Below, one piece after another: positions 38,933-47,525 of a stretch of DNA of 63,248 nucleotides; position 1 is the stretch's first letter; every line of letters begins with the position of its first letter. Where the stretch lies: contig PBYI01000040.1 in NCBI GenBank assembly GCA_002729525.1, forward strand, positions 1 to 63,248. Direction: 5' to 3'. A program made the position numbers and the translations under genes. The notes under the pieces are model-generated. The model saw nothing but the letters and a program-made list of their open reading frames with translations, ran no database searches and was not told the origin of the DNA. This stretch comes from Nocardioides sp. (GTDB lineage Bacteria > Actinomycetota > Actinomycetes > Propionibacteriales > Nocardioidaceae).

Positions 38933-39922
38933 TCAGGCGCGCGGGTCCTGCGGGTGGTTGCGCACGTAGCGGCGTACCGGCACCGGCTCGTCGTGGTCGT
39001 ACCCCACCGGCAGCAGCACGTCGCCCGCAGCGGAGAGGTAGTAGACCTCCCACGCGCGGTAGCCGAGGAAGGCCCGCGGCCGCTGCTGCATGACCTGCGC
39101 CAGGTGCGTGACGCCGCGCACGTAGGCCATGTGGTTGTTGTAGCGGTAGAGCGCCGTGGCGCGTGCGCCGGCGCCGCCGGGGCCGGACCGGAAGCCCATC
39201 GCCTGCAGGTAGCGACCGGCGGCCTGGATCGCGTCGTGCGGGTCGTCGACGTCGCCGCGGCCGTACGCCGCCCACGTCGCGGGCATGAACTGCATCGGCC
39301 CCTGCGCGCCGGCGACCGAGGTGCCACGGATCCGCCCGGTGGCGGTCTCCACGACGTTGATGGCGGCGAGGTACTCCCAGTCGACGCCGAAGCGCCGCTC
39401 GGCCTCACGGTAGGACCGCATCAGCACCCGCGCGGGGGCGGGCTCGACGATCCGCCACGCCGGGAGCGTGTCGCTCAGCGTGTAGTGCATCGAGCGGAAC
39501 TCCCGCCGCGAGGCGACGTTGTGGTCGAGCACCCGGTGCAGCCGGCGGGGCACGGCGGCGTGGACGCGCCGGTCCCAGCCGGGGTGCTCGCCGATCTCGC
39601 GGTAGACGACCTGCGCGAGGTGGCCCGCCGTGCGCAGGCGCGCCGACCCGGTCGCGGGGCCGGCGATCGCGTCCTCCGCGGCCACCAGCATCCGGGCGGC
39701 CTGACGCGGCCCGGCGGGGCGGCGTACGCCGTCGGCCAGCGCGAGCGCGACGGGGTCACGGCCGGTGGTCCCGCCGGCCTGTCCCGTCCGGTCGGCACTC
39801 CCGGCGCCGTCGGTCCCGGCGGCGTCCGCCGGAGGAGCGGTGGGGTCGGACGTGGCCGCGCACCCGGACACGCCCAGGGCGAGGGCGAGCGCGGCGGCGG
39901 GGAGGAGGCGTCGGCGGCTCAT
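38933..39922 (-). CDS. Lytic murein transglycosylase (SLT-like), lipoprotein
   Basis: This 329-residue exported protein has a signal peptide with lipobox LGVSGCAA (Cys near 21). A helical region (about 70-185) precedes the lytic transglycosylase domain: VDWEYLAAINVVETATGRIR with the catalytic Glu, then GAQGPMQFMPATWAAYGRGD and HDAIQAAGRYLQAMG. It would cleave peptidoglycan with anhydro-MurNAc formation. The C-terminal HPQDPRA is short. It is monocistronic, transcribed towards the VOC gene. Confidence 0.9.
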   Translation of the reverse strand: MSRRRLLPAAALALALGVSGCAATSDPTAPPADAAGTDGAGSADRTGQAGGTTGRDPVALALADGVRRPAGPRQAARMLVAAEDAIAGPATGSARLRTAGHLAQVVYREIGEHPGWDRRVHAAVPRRLHRVLDHNVASRREFRSMHYTLSDTLPAWRIVEPAPARVLMRSYREAERRFGVDWEYLAAINVVETATGRIRGTSVAGAQGPMQFMPATWAAYGRGDVDDPHDAIQAAGRYLQAMGFRSGPGGAGARATALYRYNNHMAYVRGVTHLAQVMQQRPRAFLGYRAWEVYYLSAAGDVLLPVGYDHDEPVPVRRYVRNHPQDPRA

Positions 39923-39960
39923 CCCGCTCCACGCTACGTACGGGCTGGTGAGCCGGTGAC

Positions 39961-41073
39961 TCAGCCGGGCGGGAGCAGGGAGCCCGGGACGCTCGTGGTC
40001 TCCAGCGAGACCCCGTCGACCAGCGGCTCCTCGGTGCCGTCGTGCACCCAGGTGAGGTCCCACAGCAGCGGCTCACGGTCGAGGGCGACGGGTCGGGCGA
40101 CCACCCGGTCGTCGCCCTGCCACCAGGTGAGCTCCTCCTCGCTGCCCTCGAGGAGCGACCAGTCGCCGTCGTAGACCCAGGTGCCGCGCAGCACGGTCTC
40201 GTAGTCGGTCGTGCTGCGGTACTGCACGGCCACCCGGTCGCCCACCTTGTCGATCGCCTGCACCCGCCAGCTGCTGTTGTAGCCGTCGGGCACGCCGTAC
40301 TCCGCCAGGTCGCCGGTGGCCGGGTCGATCTCGACGAGCTCCTGCTCGCGCTGACCGCCGCTGGAGGTGTTGCCCTCGGGATCGACGAGCAGCACCAGGG
40401 CGGCGCCGTCGGAGGAGAGGTACATGCCGTCGACGCCGCCGTCGACGAGGACGTTGGTGACCTCCTCGCCCTCGATGCGGGCGACGCCGTACTGGCCGTC
40501 GAAGTACTCGCTGGAGTCGTGCCACTTCGCGAACGTGACGCCCGCGACGGTCGGCACCGCGCCGTAGTAGTTGCGTACGCCGCCGTTGTCGGCGGTGGCC
40601 TCCGGGTCGTCGATCTCGGGGAGCGCGGGCACCTCGACGGGCGTGCCGTCGACCGTCCACGCCTCCAGCGAGGCGGGGTCGTCGAAGCGCTGGAGCAGGT
40701 TGACCTGGGTGACCGAGCGGCTCGGCTGGTCGCCGACAGCGTCGGTGCTCAGGGTCGTCACCGTGCCGTCGGGGGAGAGGATCTCCAGCCGCTCGCCGTC
40801 GGTGCGGCGCAGCACCCGGTCGCCGGGGAGCCAGCCGGTCACGGCGCGGTCGTCGTACGTCCTCTGCTCGCCGCCGACGACCACAACGGTGCGCCGCCCG
40901 CGCTGGGTGGCGTACGCCGGCGCGGTGACGTCGAGGTCGACCGACTCGCCACGTGCCTCCAGGACCGGGTCGGGGCCACCGATGAACGGCACGTCGACGC
41001 CGCAGCCGGCCGTGGTGAGGGCGCACACGGTCCCCACCGTCCCCACCAGTCCCGCGAGCACCCGAGATCGCAT
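39961..41073 (-). CDS. Putative lipoprotein of unknown function
   Basis: This 370-residue protein has a signal peptide and lipobox-like ALTTAGCGVD (Cys about 24). The rest is beta-rich with repeated short motifs (VTGWLPGDRVLRRTDG, GMYLSSDGAALVLLVDPEGN, VQAIDKVGDRVAVQYRS), consistent with a beta-propeller outside the membrane. No catalytic motif is recognised. TAGCCT lies 6 nt before the ATG (leaderless). It is divergent from mfd. Confidence 0.75.
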   Translation of the reverse strand: MRSRVLAGLVGTVGTVCALTTAGCGVDVPFIGGPDPVLEARGESVDLDVTAPAYATQRGRRTVVVVGGEQRTYDDRAVTGWLPGDRVLRRTDGERLEILSPDGTVTTLSTDAVGDQPSRSVTQVNLLQRFDDPASLEAWTVDGTPVEVPALPEIDDPEATADNGGVRNYYGAVPTVAGVTFAKWHDSSEYFDGQYGVARIEGEEVTNVLVDGGVDGMYLSSDGAALVLLVDPEGNTSSGGQREQELVEIDPATGDLAEYGVPDGYNSSWRVQAIDKVGDRVAVQYRSTTDYETVLRGTWVYDGDWSLLEGSEEELTWWQGDDRVVARPVALDREPLLWDLTWVHDGTEEPLVDGVSLETTSVPGSLLPPG

Positions 41074-41101
41074 GGGATGAGGCTACGTCGGCGGCCCGAC
41101 C

Positions 41102-41107
41102 TAGACT
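41102..41107 (+). promoter_or_regulatory. Putative -10 of the mfd operon
   Basis: TAGACT lies about 100 bp before the mfd start, back to back with the divergent lipoprotein promoter (TAGCCT at 41080-41085 on the minus strand). I see no convincing -35 at 17 bp. Confidence 0.4.
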
Positions 41108-41207
41108 CGTGCCCGCAGGAACGACCCACCCCGCCACGCCTGCGTGCGGGGCTCTCGTGCTGCGCCCTGCTCCTCCTGCGCCCCGTTCGTCCTCCCGAAG
41201 GAGTCCC

Positions 41208-44200
41208 GTGAGCCTGACCGCGCTCGCCGACGCCGTCCTCGCCTCGCCCAGCCTCTCCGTTGTCCTCGCCGACGCCGCCAACGTGCGGGTCCGCGAGCTC
41301 ACCGGCCCCGCCTCGCTGCGCGCCTTCGTCGGCACCGGCCTGGCCCGCGCCGAGCGCACCGTGCTCGCGGTGACCGCGACCGACCGCGAGGCCGAGGAGC
41401 TCGTCGCCGAGCTCGGCGACCTCCTCGACGACGACGTCGTCGCGCACTACCCGAGCTGGGAGACGCTGCCGCACGAGCGGCTCAGCCCGCGCAGCGACAC
41501 CGTCGGGCGCCGGCTCGCGGTGCTGCGCCGGCTGTGCCACCCCGGCGACGCGCCGGGCACCGGCCCGCTCCAGGTGGTCGTGGCGCCGGTCCGGTCGCTG
41601 CTCCAGCCCCAGGTCAAGGGACTCGGCGACCTCGTGCCCGTCGAGCTGCGGCCCGGCACCACCGTCGGCCTCGACGACCTCGTCGCCTCGCTCGCGGGCG
41701 CGGCGTACACGCGAGTGGACCTGGTGGAGAAGCGCGGCGAGTTCGCGGTGCGCGGCGGCATCGTCGACGTCTTCCCGCCCACCGAGGAGCACCCGCTGCG
41801 CGTGGAGCTGTGGGGCGACGAGGTCGAGGAGATCCGGTCGTTCTCCGTCGCCGACCAGCGCACCCTGGAGGCCGTCGACCGGCTCTGGGCGCCGCCGTGC
41901 CGCGAGCTGCTGCTCACCGACGAGGTGCGCGAGCGGGCCGCCGAGCTCGGTCGCGCCCACCCGCAGCTGGTCGAGCTCACCGACAAGATGGCCGCCGGTA
42001 TCGCGGTGGAGGGCATGGAGTCGCTGGCGCCCGCGCTCGTCGACGACATGGAGCTGCTCGTCGACCTGCTGCCCGAGCGCACCCACGTGCTCGTGTGCGA
42101 CCCCGAGCGGGTCCGCACCCGCGCCCACGACCTGGTCGCCACCAGCGAGGAGTTCCTCGGCGCGAGCTGGGCGGCCGCGGCGAGCGGCGGCAGCGCGCCG
42201 ATCGACCTCGGTGCGGCGTCGTACCGCACCCTCGGCGACGTGCGCGAGCACGTCCTCGACCGCGGGCAGGCCTGGTGGGCGCTGAGCCCGTTCGGCATCG
42301 GCGGCGACGCGGACGGCGACCCGGCCGCTGCTGCCGCCGGCGACGTCGACCTCTCCACCGCGCTGTCCGCCCAGCCCGCGCCGACGTACCACGGCGACGT
42401 CGAGCTGGCGATGAAGGCCCTCGACGCCTGGCGCTCCGACGGCTGGACCGTCGTCGCCCTGCACGCCGGGCACGGTCCGGCGTCGCGCATGGTGCAGGCG
42501 CTGGGGGAGCGCGACGTTCCCGCGGCGCTCGTCGACGACCTCGGCGAGGACGCTCGCGAGGCCGGCCTCCCGCCCGGTGTCGTGCAGGTGTCCTGCGGCG
42601 CGCTGGCGCACGGCCTGGTCGACGAGGCCGCGCGGCTCGCGGTCGTCACCGGCGAGGACGTCTCGGGCCAGAAGGCCTCCACCCGCGACATGCGGAAGAT
42701 GCCCGCCCGGCGCAAGCGGCAGATCGACCCGCTCGAGCTCAAGGCCGGCGACTACGTCGTGCACGAGCAGCACGGCGTGGGTCGGTTCATCGAGATGAAG
42801 CAGCGCGCGGTGCAGGGCGCGGTGCGGGAGTACCTCGTGCTGGAGTACGGCTCCTCCAAGCGCGGCGCGCCGCCGGACCGGCTCTACGTGCCGGCCGACG
42901 CGCTCGACCAGGTCACCCGCTACGTCGGCGGCGAGCAGCCCAGCCTCGACCGGCTCGGCGGCGGCGACTGGACCAAGCGCAAGGCCCGCGCCAAGAAGGC
43001 CGTCCGCGAGATCGCGGCCGAGCTGATCAAGCTGTACGCCGCCCGTCAGGCCACCAAGGGCCACGCGTTCGGCCCCGACACCCCGTGGCAGCGCGAGCTC
43101 GAGGACGCCTTCCCGTTCACCGAGACCCCCGACCAGCTCAGCACGGTCGAGGAGGTCAAGGCCGACATGCGCCAGACCGTCCCGATGGACCGCCTGGTCT
43201 GCGGGGACGTCGGCTACGGCAAGACCGAGATCGCGGTGCGCGCGGCGTTCAAGGCCGTGCAGGACGGCAAGCAGGTCGCGGTGCTCGTGCCGACGACCCT
43301 GCTGGTCAACCAGCACCTGTCGACGTTCGCGGAGCGGATGACCGGCTTCCCGGTCAACATCCGCCCGCTGAGCCGCTTCCAGTCCGACGCCGAGGCGAAG
43401 AAGGTCGCCGAGGGCCTGGCGGACGGATCGATCGACATCGTCGTGGGCACCCACCGGCTGCTCAACCCCGACATCCGGATGAAGGACCTCGGGCTGATCG
43501 TCGTCGACGAGGAGCAGCGCTTCGGCGTCGAGCACAAGGAGCAGATGAAGCGGCTGCGCACCTCGGTCGACGTGCTGTCGATGTCGGCGACGCCGATCCC
43601 GCGCACGCTCGAGATGGCGGTCACCGGCATCCGGGAGATGTCGACGATCACCACCCCGCCGGAGGAGCGGCACCCGGTGCTGACCTACGTCGGCGCCTAC
43701 GAGGACCGCCAGGTCGTCGCCGCCGTACGACGCGAGCTGCTGCGTGACGGCCAGGTCTTCTACATCCACAACCGGGTGCAGTCGATCGAGAAGGCTGCGT
43801 CGAGGATCCGCGAGCTGGTGCCCGAGGCGCGGGTCGCCGTCGCGCACGGGCAGATGAACGAGAAGCAGCTCGAGCAGGTGATGGTCGACTTCTGGGAGAA
43901 GCGCTTCGACGTGCTCGTGTGCACCACGCTCGTCGAGTCGGGCCTGGACGTCTCCAACGCCAACACGATGGTCATCGAGCGCGCCGACACCCTCGGCCTG
44001 TCGCAGCTGCACCAGCTGCGCGGTCGCGTGGGCCGGTCGCGGGAGCGGGCCTACGCCTACTTCCTCTACCCGGCCGAGAAGCCGCTCACCGAGACCGCGC
44101 ACGAGCGGCTGGCGACGCTCGCGCAGCACTCCGACCTCGGCGGCGGCATGGCGATCGCGATGAAGGACCTCGAGATCCGCGGCGCCGGCAACCTGCTCGG

Positions 44201-44780
44201 CGGCGAGCAGTCGGGCCACATCGCCGACGTCGGCTTCGACCTGTACGTCCGCCTCGTCGGCGAGGCCGTCGCCGACTTCAAGGGCGGCGGGGCCGGCGAC
44301 GACGACCAGCTCGACGAGGTCCGCATCGAGCTGCCCGTCGACGCCCACCTGCCGCACGACTACATCCCCACCGAGCGGCTGCGCCTGGAGATGTACAAGC
44401 GGCTGGCCGAGGCGCGCTCCGACGCCGACGTCGACGCGATCGCCGAGGAGCTCGACGACCGGTACGGCGAGCCACCGATCGAGGTCGTCTCGCTGATGCT
44501 GGTCGCGCGGTTCCGGGCGCGGGCGCGCCAGGCGGGTCTGCGTGAGGTCACGGTCGCGGGCAAGAACGTGCGGATGGTGCCGGTGTCGCTGCCGGAGTCG
44601 CGCACGATCCGGCTGGGCCGGATGTACCCCAAGTCGGTCTACAAGGCGCCCGTCGACACCCTGCTGGTGCCGCGCCCGGGCACCCCCGGCAAGACCGGCA
44701 CGTCGCTCACCGGGGTGGCCCTGCTTGAATGGGCGCGCGGTGTGATCGACAGCATCATCGACCCCAAGGAGTCCGCGTGA
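41208..44780 (+). CDS. mfd: Transcription-repair coupling factor
   Basis: This 1190-residue DNA translocase displaces RNA polymerase stalled at lesions and recruits UvrA. The N-terminal UvrB-like region has YPSWETLPHERLSPRSDTVG. The CarD-like RNAP-interaction domain begins GDYVVHEQHGVGRFIEMKQR (about 507). The translocase motor has Walker A VCGDVGYGKTEIAVRAAFKA (about 666), DEEQRFGVEHKEQMKRL, SATPIPRTLEMA and GRVGRSRERAYAYFLY. The C-terminal UvrA-gating domain is complete. GTG 41208 has AAGGAG 7 nt upstream. The stop overlaps the next gene. Confidence 0.97.
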   Translation: MSLTALADAVLASPSLSVVLADAANVRVRELTGPASLRAFVGTGLARAERTVLAVTATDREAEELVAELGDLLDDDVVAHYPSWETLPHERLSPRSDTVGRRLAVLRRLCHPGDAPGTGPLQVVVAPVRSLLQPQVKGLGDLVPVELRPGTTVGLDDLVASLAGAAYTRVDLVEKRGEFAVRGGIVDVFPPTEEHPLRVELWGDEVEEIRSFSVADQRTLEAVDRLWAPPCRELLLTDEVRERAAELGRAHPQLVELTDKMAAGIAVEGMESLAPALVDDMELLVDLLPERTHVLVCDPERVRTRAHDLVATSEEFLGASWAAAASGGSAPIDLGAASYRTLGDVREHVLDRGQAWWALSPFGIGGDADGDPAAAAAGDVDLSTALSAQPAPTYHGDVELAMKALDAWRSDGWTVVALHAGHGPASRMVQALGERDVPAALVDDLGEDAREAGLPPGVVQVSCGALAHGLVDEAARLAVVTGEDVSGQKASTRDMRKMPARRKRQIDPLELKAGDYVVHEQHGVGRFIEMKQRAVQGAVREYLVLEYGSSKRGAPPDRLYVPADALDQVTRYVGGEQPSLDRLGGGDWTKRKARAKKAVREIAAELIKLYAARQATKGHAFGPDTPWQRELEDAFPFTETPDQLSTVEEVKADMRQTVPMDRLVCGDVGYGKTEIAVRAAFKAVQDGKQVAVLVPTTLLVNQHLSTFAERMTGFPVNIRPLSRFQSDAEAKKVAEGLADGSIDIVVGTHRLLNPDIRMKDLGLIVVDEEQRFGVEHKEQMKRLRTSVDVLSMSATPIPRTLEMAVTGIREMSTITTPPEERHPVLTYVGAYEDRQVVAAVRRELLRDGQVFYIHNRVQSIEKAASRIRELVPEARVAVAHGQMNEKQLEQVMVDFWEKRFDVLVCTTLVESGLDVSNANTMVIERADTLGLSQLHQLRGRVGRSRERAYAYFLYPAEKPLTETAHERLATLAQHSDLGGGMAIAMKDLEIRGAGNLLGGEQSGHIADVGFDLYVRLVGEAVADFKGGGAGDDDQLDEVRIELPVDAHLPHDYIPTERLRLEMYKRLAEARSDADVDAIAEELDDRYGEPPIEVVSLMLVARFRARARQAGLREVTVAGKNVRMVPVSLPESRTIRLGRMYPKSVYKAPVDTLLVPRPGTPGKTGTSLTGVALLEWARGVIDSIIDPKESA

Positions 44781-45478
44781 GCAGCCCGCTGAGCGTCCCG
44801 GCGTCCGGCCCCCGACCGGCCTCCCGTCGCCTTCGCCGTCCTCTCGCCCTCGTCGCTGCGGCCGGTGTCGCCGCGGCGCTGACCACGGGCTGCTCGGTGG
44901 CCGGCACCGACTTCCACCCCGGCACGGCCGCGGTCGTCGACGGCTCCCGGGTGACGCTCAACGAGGTCGACGAGGTCGCCTCGGCCACCTGCGTCAACAA
45001 CGCCTACTTCGTCGAGAACGGCCAGTCCGTGCCGGTCAACGGCGGACTGCTGCGCGAGGACTACGTCAAGATCGCGGTCCGCGAGATCGCCTACGAGGCG
45101 CTCGTCGACGAGACCGACGCGGTGCTCGGCTCCGACTACACCGCGGCGGTCGCCGACGCCGAGAAGCAGGTCGGCCGGGTCGACTACCTCGACGAGGACG
45201 AGCGCGCGAGCCTGCTGGAGATCGTCACCAAGGCGACGTACGCGCAGTACGCCTCGCTCGCCGTCGGCCAGGCCGTGCTGGCCGCCGAGGGCGAGACCTC
45301 GGTGACCGACGAGGACGCCCAGGCCGCCGGCCAGGAGGCGCTCACCGACTGGCTGACCTCGCACGACGTCGACCTCAACCCGATCTTCGACCTCACCACC
45401 GACGAGCTCGTCGGCACCGCCACCGTCGACGTGCCCGACGGCGTCGACGCGCTGCCCGACAACCAGCGCTGCGGCTGA
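44777..45478 (+). CDS. SurA N-terminal-like lipoprotein (chaperone/foldase related)
   Basis: This 233-residue protein has a GTG overlapping the mfd stop (GTGA) and AAGGAG upstream. The signal peptide ends in AALTTGCSVAGTDFHPGTAA, with lipid-modified Cys about 38. The segment GTAAVVDGSRVTLNEVDEVA is the standard start of the SurA/PrsA N-domain, followed by helices. There is no parvulin isomerase domain. Its position between mfd and mazG is common in actinobacteria. Confidence 0.82.
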   Translation: MSSPLSVPASGPRPASRRLRRPLALVAAAGVAAALTTGCSVAGTDFHPGTAAVVDGSRVTLNEVDEVASATCVNNAYFVENGQSVPVNGGLLREDYVKIAVREIAYEALVDETDAVLGSDYTAAVADAEKQVGRVDYLDEDERASLLEIVTKATYAQYASLAVGQAVLAAEGETSVTDEDAQAAGQEALTDWLTSHDVDLNPIFDLTTDELVGTATVDVPDGVDALPDNQRCG

Positions 45479-45488
45479 CGGCGGGCAC

Positions 45489-46100
45489 GTGACCCAGGCG
45501 TCGGGGGACGAGCCGCTGCTCGACTTCCTCGACGTCATGCGCCGGCTGCGCCGGGAGTGCCCCTGGAAGCGCGGGCAGACGCACCGCACGCTGGTGCGCT
45601 ACCTGCTCGAGGAGGCGCACGAGACCGTCGAGGCGATCGAGACCGGCGCGCCCGACGACCTCCGCGAGGAGCTCGGCGACCTGCTGCTCCAGGTCTACTT
45701 CCACGCCGTCGTCGCCGAGGAGGCCGGCGACTTCACGCTCGACGACGTCGCGCGCGGCATCACCGAGAAGATGGTGCGCCGCAACCCGCACGTGTTCGGG
45801 CCGGACGCCGGGGCCGACGCGCCGTCCGACGCCGAGGCCGTCAACGAGCTCTGGGAGTCGGTGAAGGCCGCCGAGAAGCAGCGTGACGACGTCACCGAGG
45901 GGATCGCGCCCGCCCTGCCTGCGCTGCTGTACGCCGACAAGGTGCTCGACCGGCTCGGCCGCGCGGCCGGCGCCCCCGTCGTACCCCCGGGCGGTGACGG
46001 GGTGGGCGACCGGCTGCTCGCCCTCGTCGCCGAGGCGCGCGCCGACGGGGTCGACCCGGAGCAGGAGCTGCGCGACGCGGTGCGGCGGCTGCTGGGCTGA
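45489..46100 (+). CDS. mazG: MazG-family nucleoside triphosphate pyrophosphohydrolase
   Basis: This 203-residue enzyme hydrolyses non-canonical or excess NTPs to NMP and pyrophosphate. The MazG metal-binding motif is present: YLLEEAHETVEAIETGAPDD with the E-x-x-E and LREELGDLLLQVYFHAVVAE with the downstream E-x-x-D. The second half contains TEKMVRRNPHVFG and an ELWESVKAAEKQ helix. It is shorter than the E. coli two-domain MazG. It is 10 bp after the SurA-like gene, in the mfd operon. Confidence 0.93.
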   Translation: MTQASGDEPLLDFLDVMRRLRRECPWKRGQTHRTLVRYLLEEAHETVEAIETGAPDDLREELGDLLLQVYFHAVVAEEAGDFTLDDVARGITEKMVRRNPHVFGPDAGADAPSDAEAVNELWESVKAAEKQRDDVTEGIAPALPALLYADKVLDRLGRAAGAPVVPPGGDGVGDRLLALVAEARADGVDPEQELRDAVRRLLG

Positions 46101-46205
46101 CGGTCGTCGGGCGAGTTTCACCGGGTACCCGGTGGTTCTCACACTCCGGGGCGAAAGGATTCTGCGGGAAGCGCGAGTTCCTGCGACCAGTCGCGGCCCC
46201 ACCAC

Positions 46206-46237
46206 GCCGAGCCGTCGTACATGTACGACGGCTCGGC
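46206..46237. repeat. Palindrome type A, copy 1 (perfect 32-bp)
   Basis: The half-arm GCCGAGCCGTCGTACA is followed by its exact reverse complement. The element abuts the stop codon of the APC permease (46238-46240). The identical 32-bp sequence occurs at 55452-55483, also immediately after a TAG stop. It may serve as a terminator for the convergent mazG and permease genes. Confidence 0.92.
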
Positions 46238-47476
46238 CTACGGGCGCCGGGCGAGGACGACGGACCGCCCGAGCAGCCCCACCCCGAGCACCACGACACC
46301 GGCGACGACGGCCGCGCCGGGCAGCGTCACCACGAGCACCACGCACCCGACGAGCCCGAGCACGTTGAGCGCGCGGGGCCAGCGCCGCTGCTCGTCCGGC
46401 TGGGCGTACGCCGACGCGTTGGCGACGGCGTAGTAGACCAGCACGCCGAACGACGAGAAGCCGATCGCCCCGCGCAGGTCGGCGGCGAGCACGAGCACGA
46501 CCACGGCGGCGCCGACCGCCAGCTGGGCATGGTCGGGCACCTGGTGGCGCGGGTCGACCGACGCCAGCCACCCGGGCAGGTCGCGCTCGCGGGCCATCGC
46601 CAGCGTGGTGCGGCCGACGCCGGCCAGCAGCGCGAGCAGGGCGCCGAGGGATGCGGCCGCGGCACCGAGCCGCACCACCGGCTCCGCCCAGGAAGCCCCG
46701 ACCGCCGACACCGCGGCGGCGACGGGCGTCGGTTCGTTGGCTAGGCCGTCGCCGAGCACGAGCAGCAGCGCGACGGCGACGACGGCGTACAGCACGACCA
46801 CGAACCCGAGCGACACCAGCACCGCGCGTCCGAGCGTGGCGGGGGAGCGGACCTCCTCGGCGAGCGTGGCGATCCGGGCGTACCCGGCGAACGCGAAGAA
46901 CAGCAGCCCGGCCGACTGGAGCACCCCGAGCGCGCCGCCCGCGACGGTCCAGGACCGTGCGACCTCCACGTCGGAGGCGCCGCCGAGCACCACGACCAGG
47001 GCGACCACCAGCACCAGGAGGACGACCGCCAGCAGCACCCGGGCGACGTACGCCGTCCGGGTCACGCCGCGCAGGTTGGCCCAGGTGAGCGCGACCACCG
47101 CGAGCGCCCCGACGAGCCGCTGCCCGAGCGTCGACCCGGGCACGGCGTACGCCGCGAACGTGATCGCCATCGCCGCGCACGACGCGGTCTTGCCCACGAC
47201 GAAGCCCCACCCGGCCAGGAAGCCCCACCACGGCCCGAGCACGACCCGGCCGAACAGGTAGGTGCCACCGGACGCCGGGTGGCTGGACGCCAGCTGGGCG
47301 GAGGCGACGGCGTTGCAGGACGCGACGACCGCCGCGACGACGAGGCCGACCAGGAGGCCGGCGCCCGCCGCCGCGGCGGCCGGTGCGAAGACGACGAAGA
47401 CGCCGGCGCCGATCATCGCCGAGAGCCCGACGACGACGGCGTCACCGGTGCCGAGCCGGCGCGCGAGGGTGGTCAC
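46238..47476 (-). CDS. APC-superfamily amino acid permease
   Basis: This 412-residue inner-membrane transporter has about 12 hydrophobic helices. Family features are the N-terminal VVVGLSAMIGAGVFVVFAPA (G-x-x-I-G-x-G-x-F), HPASGGTYLFGRVVLGPWWG in TM3, and RARLGRTTLAMARERDLPGW-like loop residues (GVGRTTLAMARERDLPGWLA). Substrate specificity is not readable. GTG start. It is convergent with mazG. Confidence 0.9.
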   Translation of the reverse strand: MTTLARRLGTGDAVVVGLSAMIGAGVFVVFAPAAAAAGAGLLVGLVVAAVVASCNAVASAQLASSHPASGGTYLFGRVVLGPWWGFLAGWGFVVGKTASCAAMAITFAAYAVPGSTLGQRLVGALAVVALTWANLRGVTRTAYVARVLLAVVLLVLVVALVVVLGGASDVEVARSWTVAGGALGVLQSAGLLFFAFAGYARIATLAEEVRSPATLGRAVLVSLGFVVVLYAVVAVALLLVLGDGLANEPTPVAAAVSAVGASWAEPVVRLGAAAASLGALLALLAGVGRTTLAMARERDLPGWLASVDPRHQVPDHAQLAVGAAVVVLVLAADLRGAIGFSSFGVLVYYAVANASAYAQPDEQRRWPRALNVLGLVGCVVLVVTLPGAAVVAGVVVLGVGLLGRSVVLARRP

Positions 47477-47525
47477 GGGACCAGCCTCGCGCGCCGGACC
47501 GGCGTACCGGCGCAGGCGGGACCGC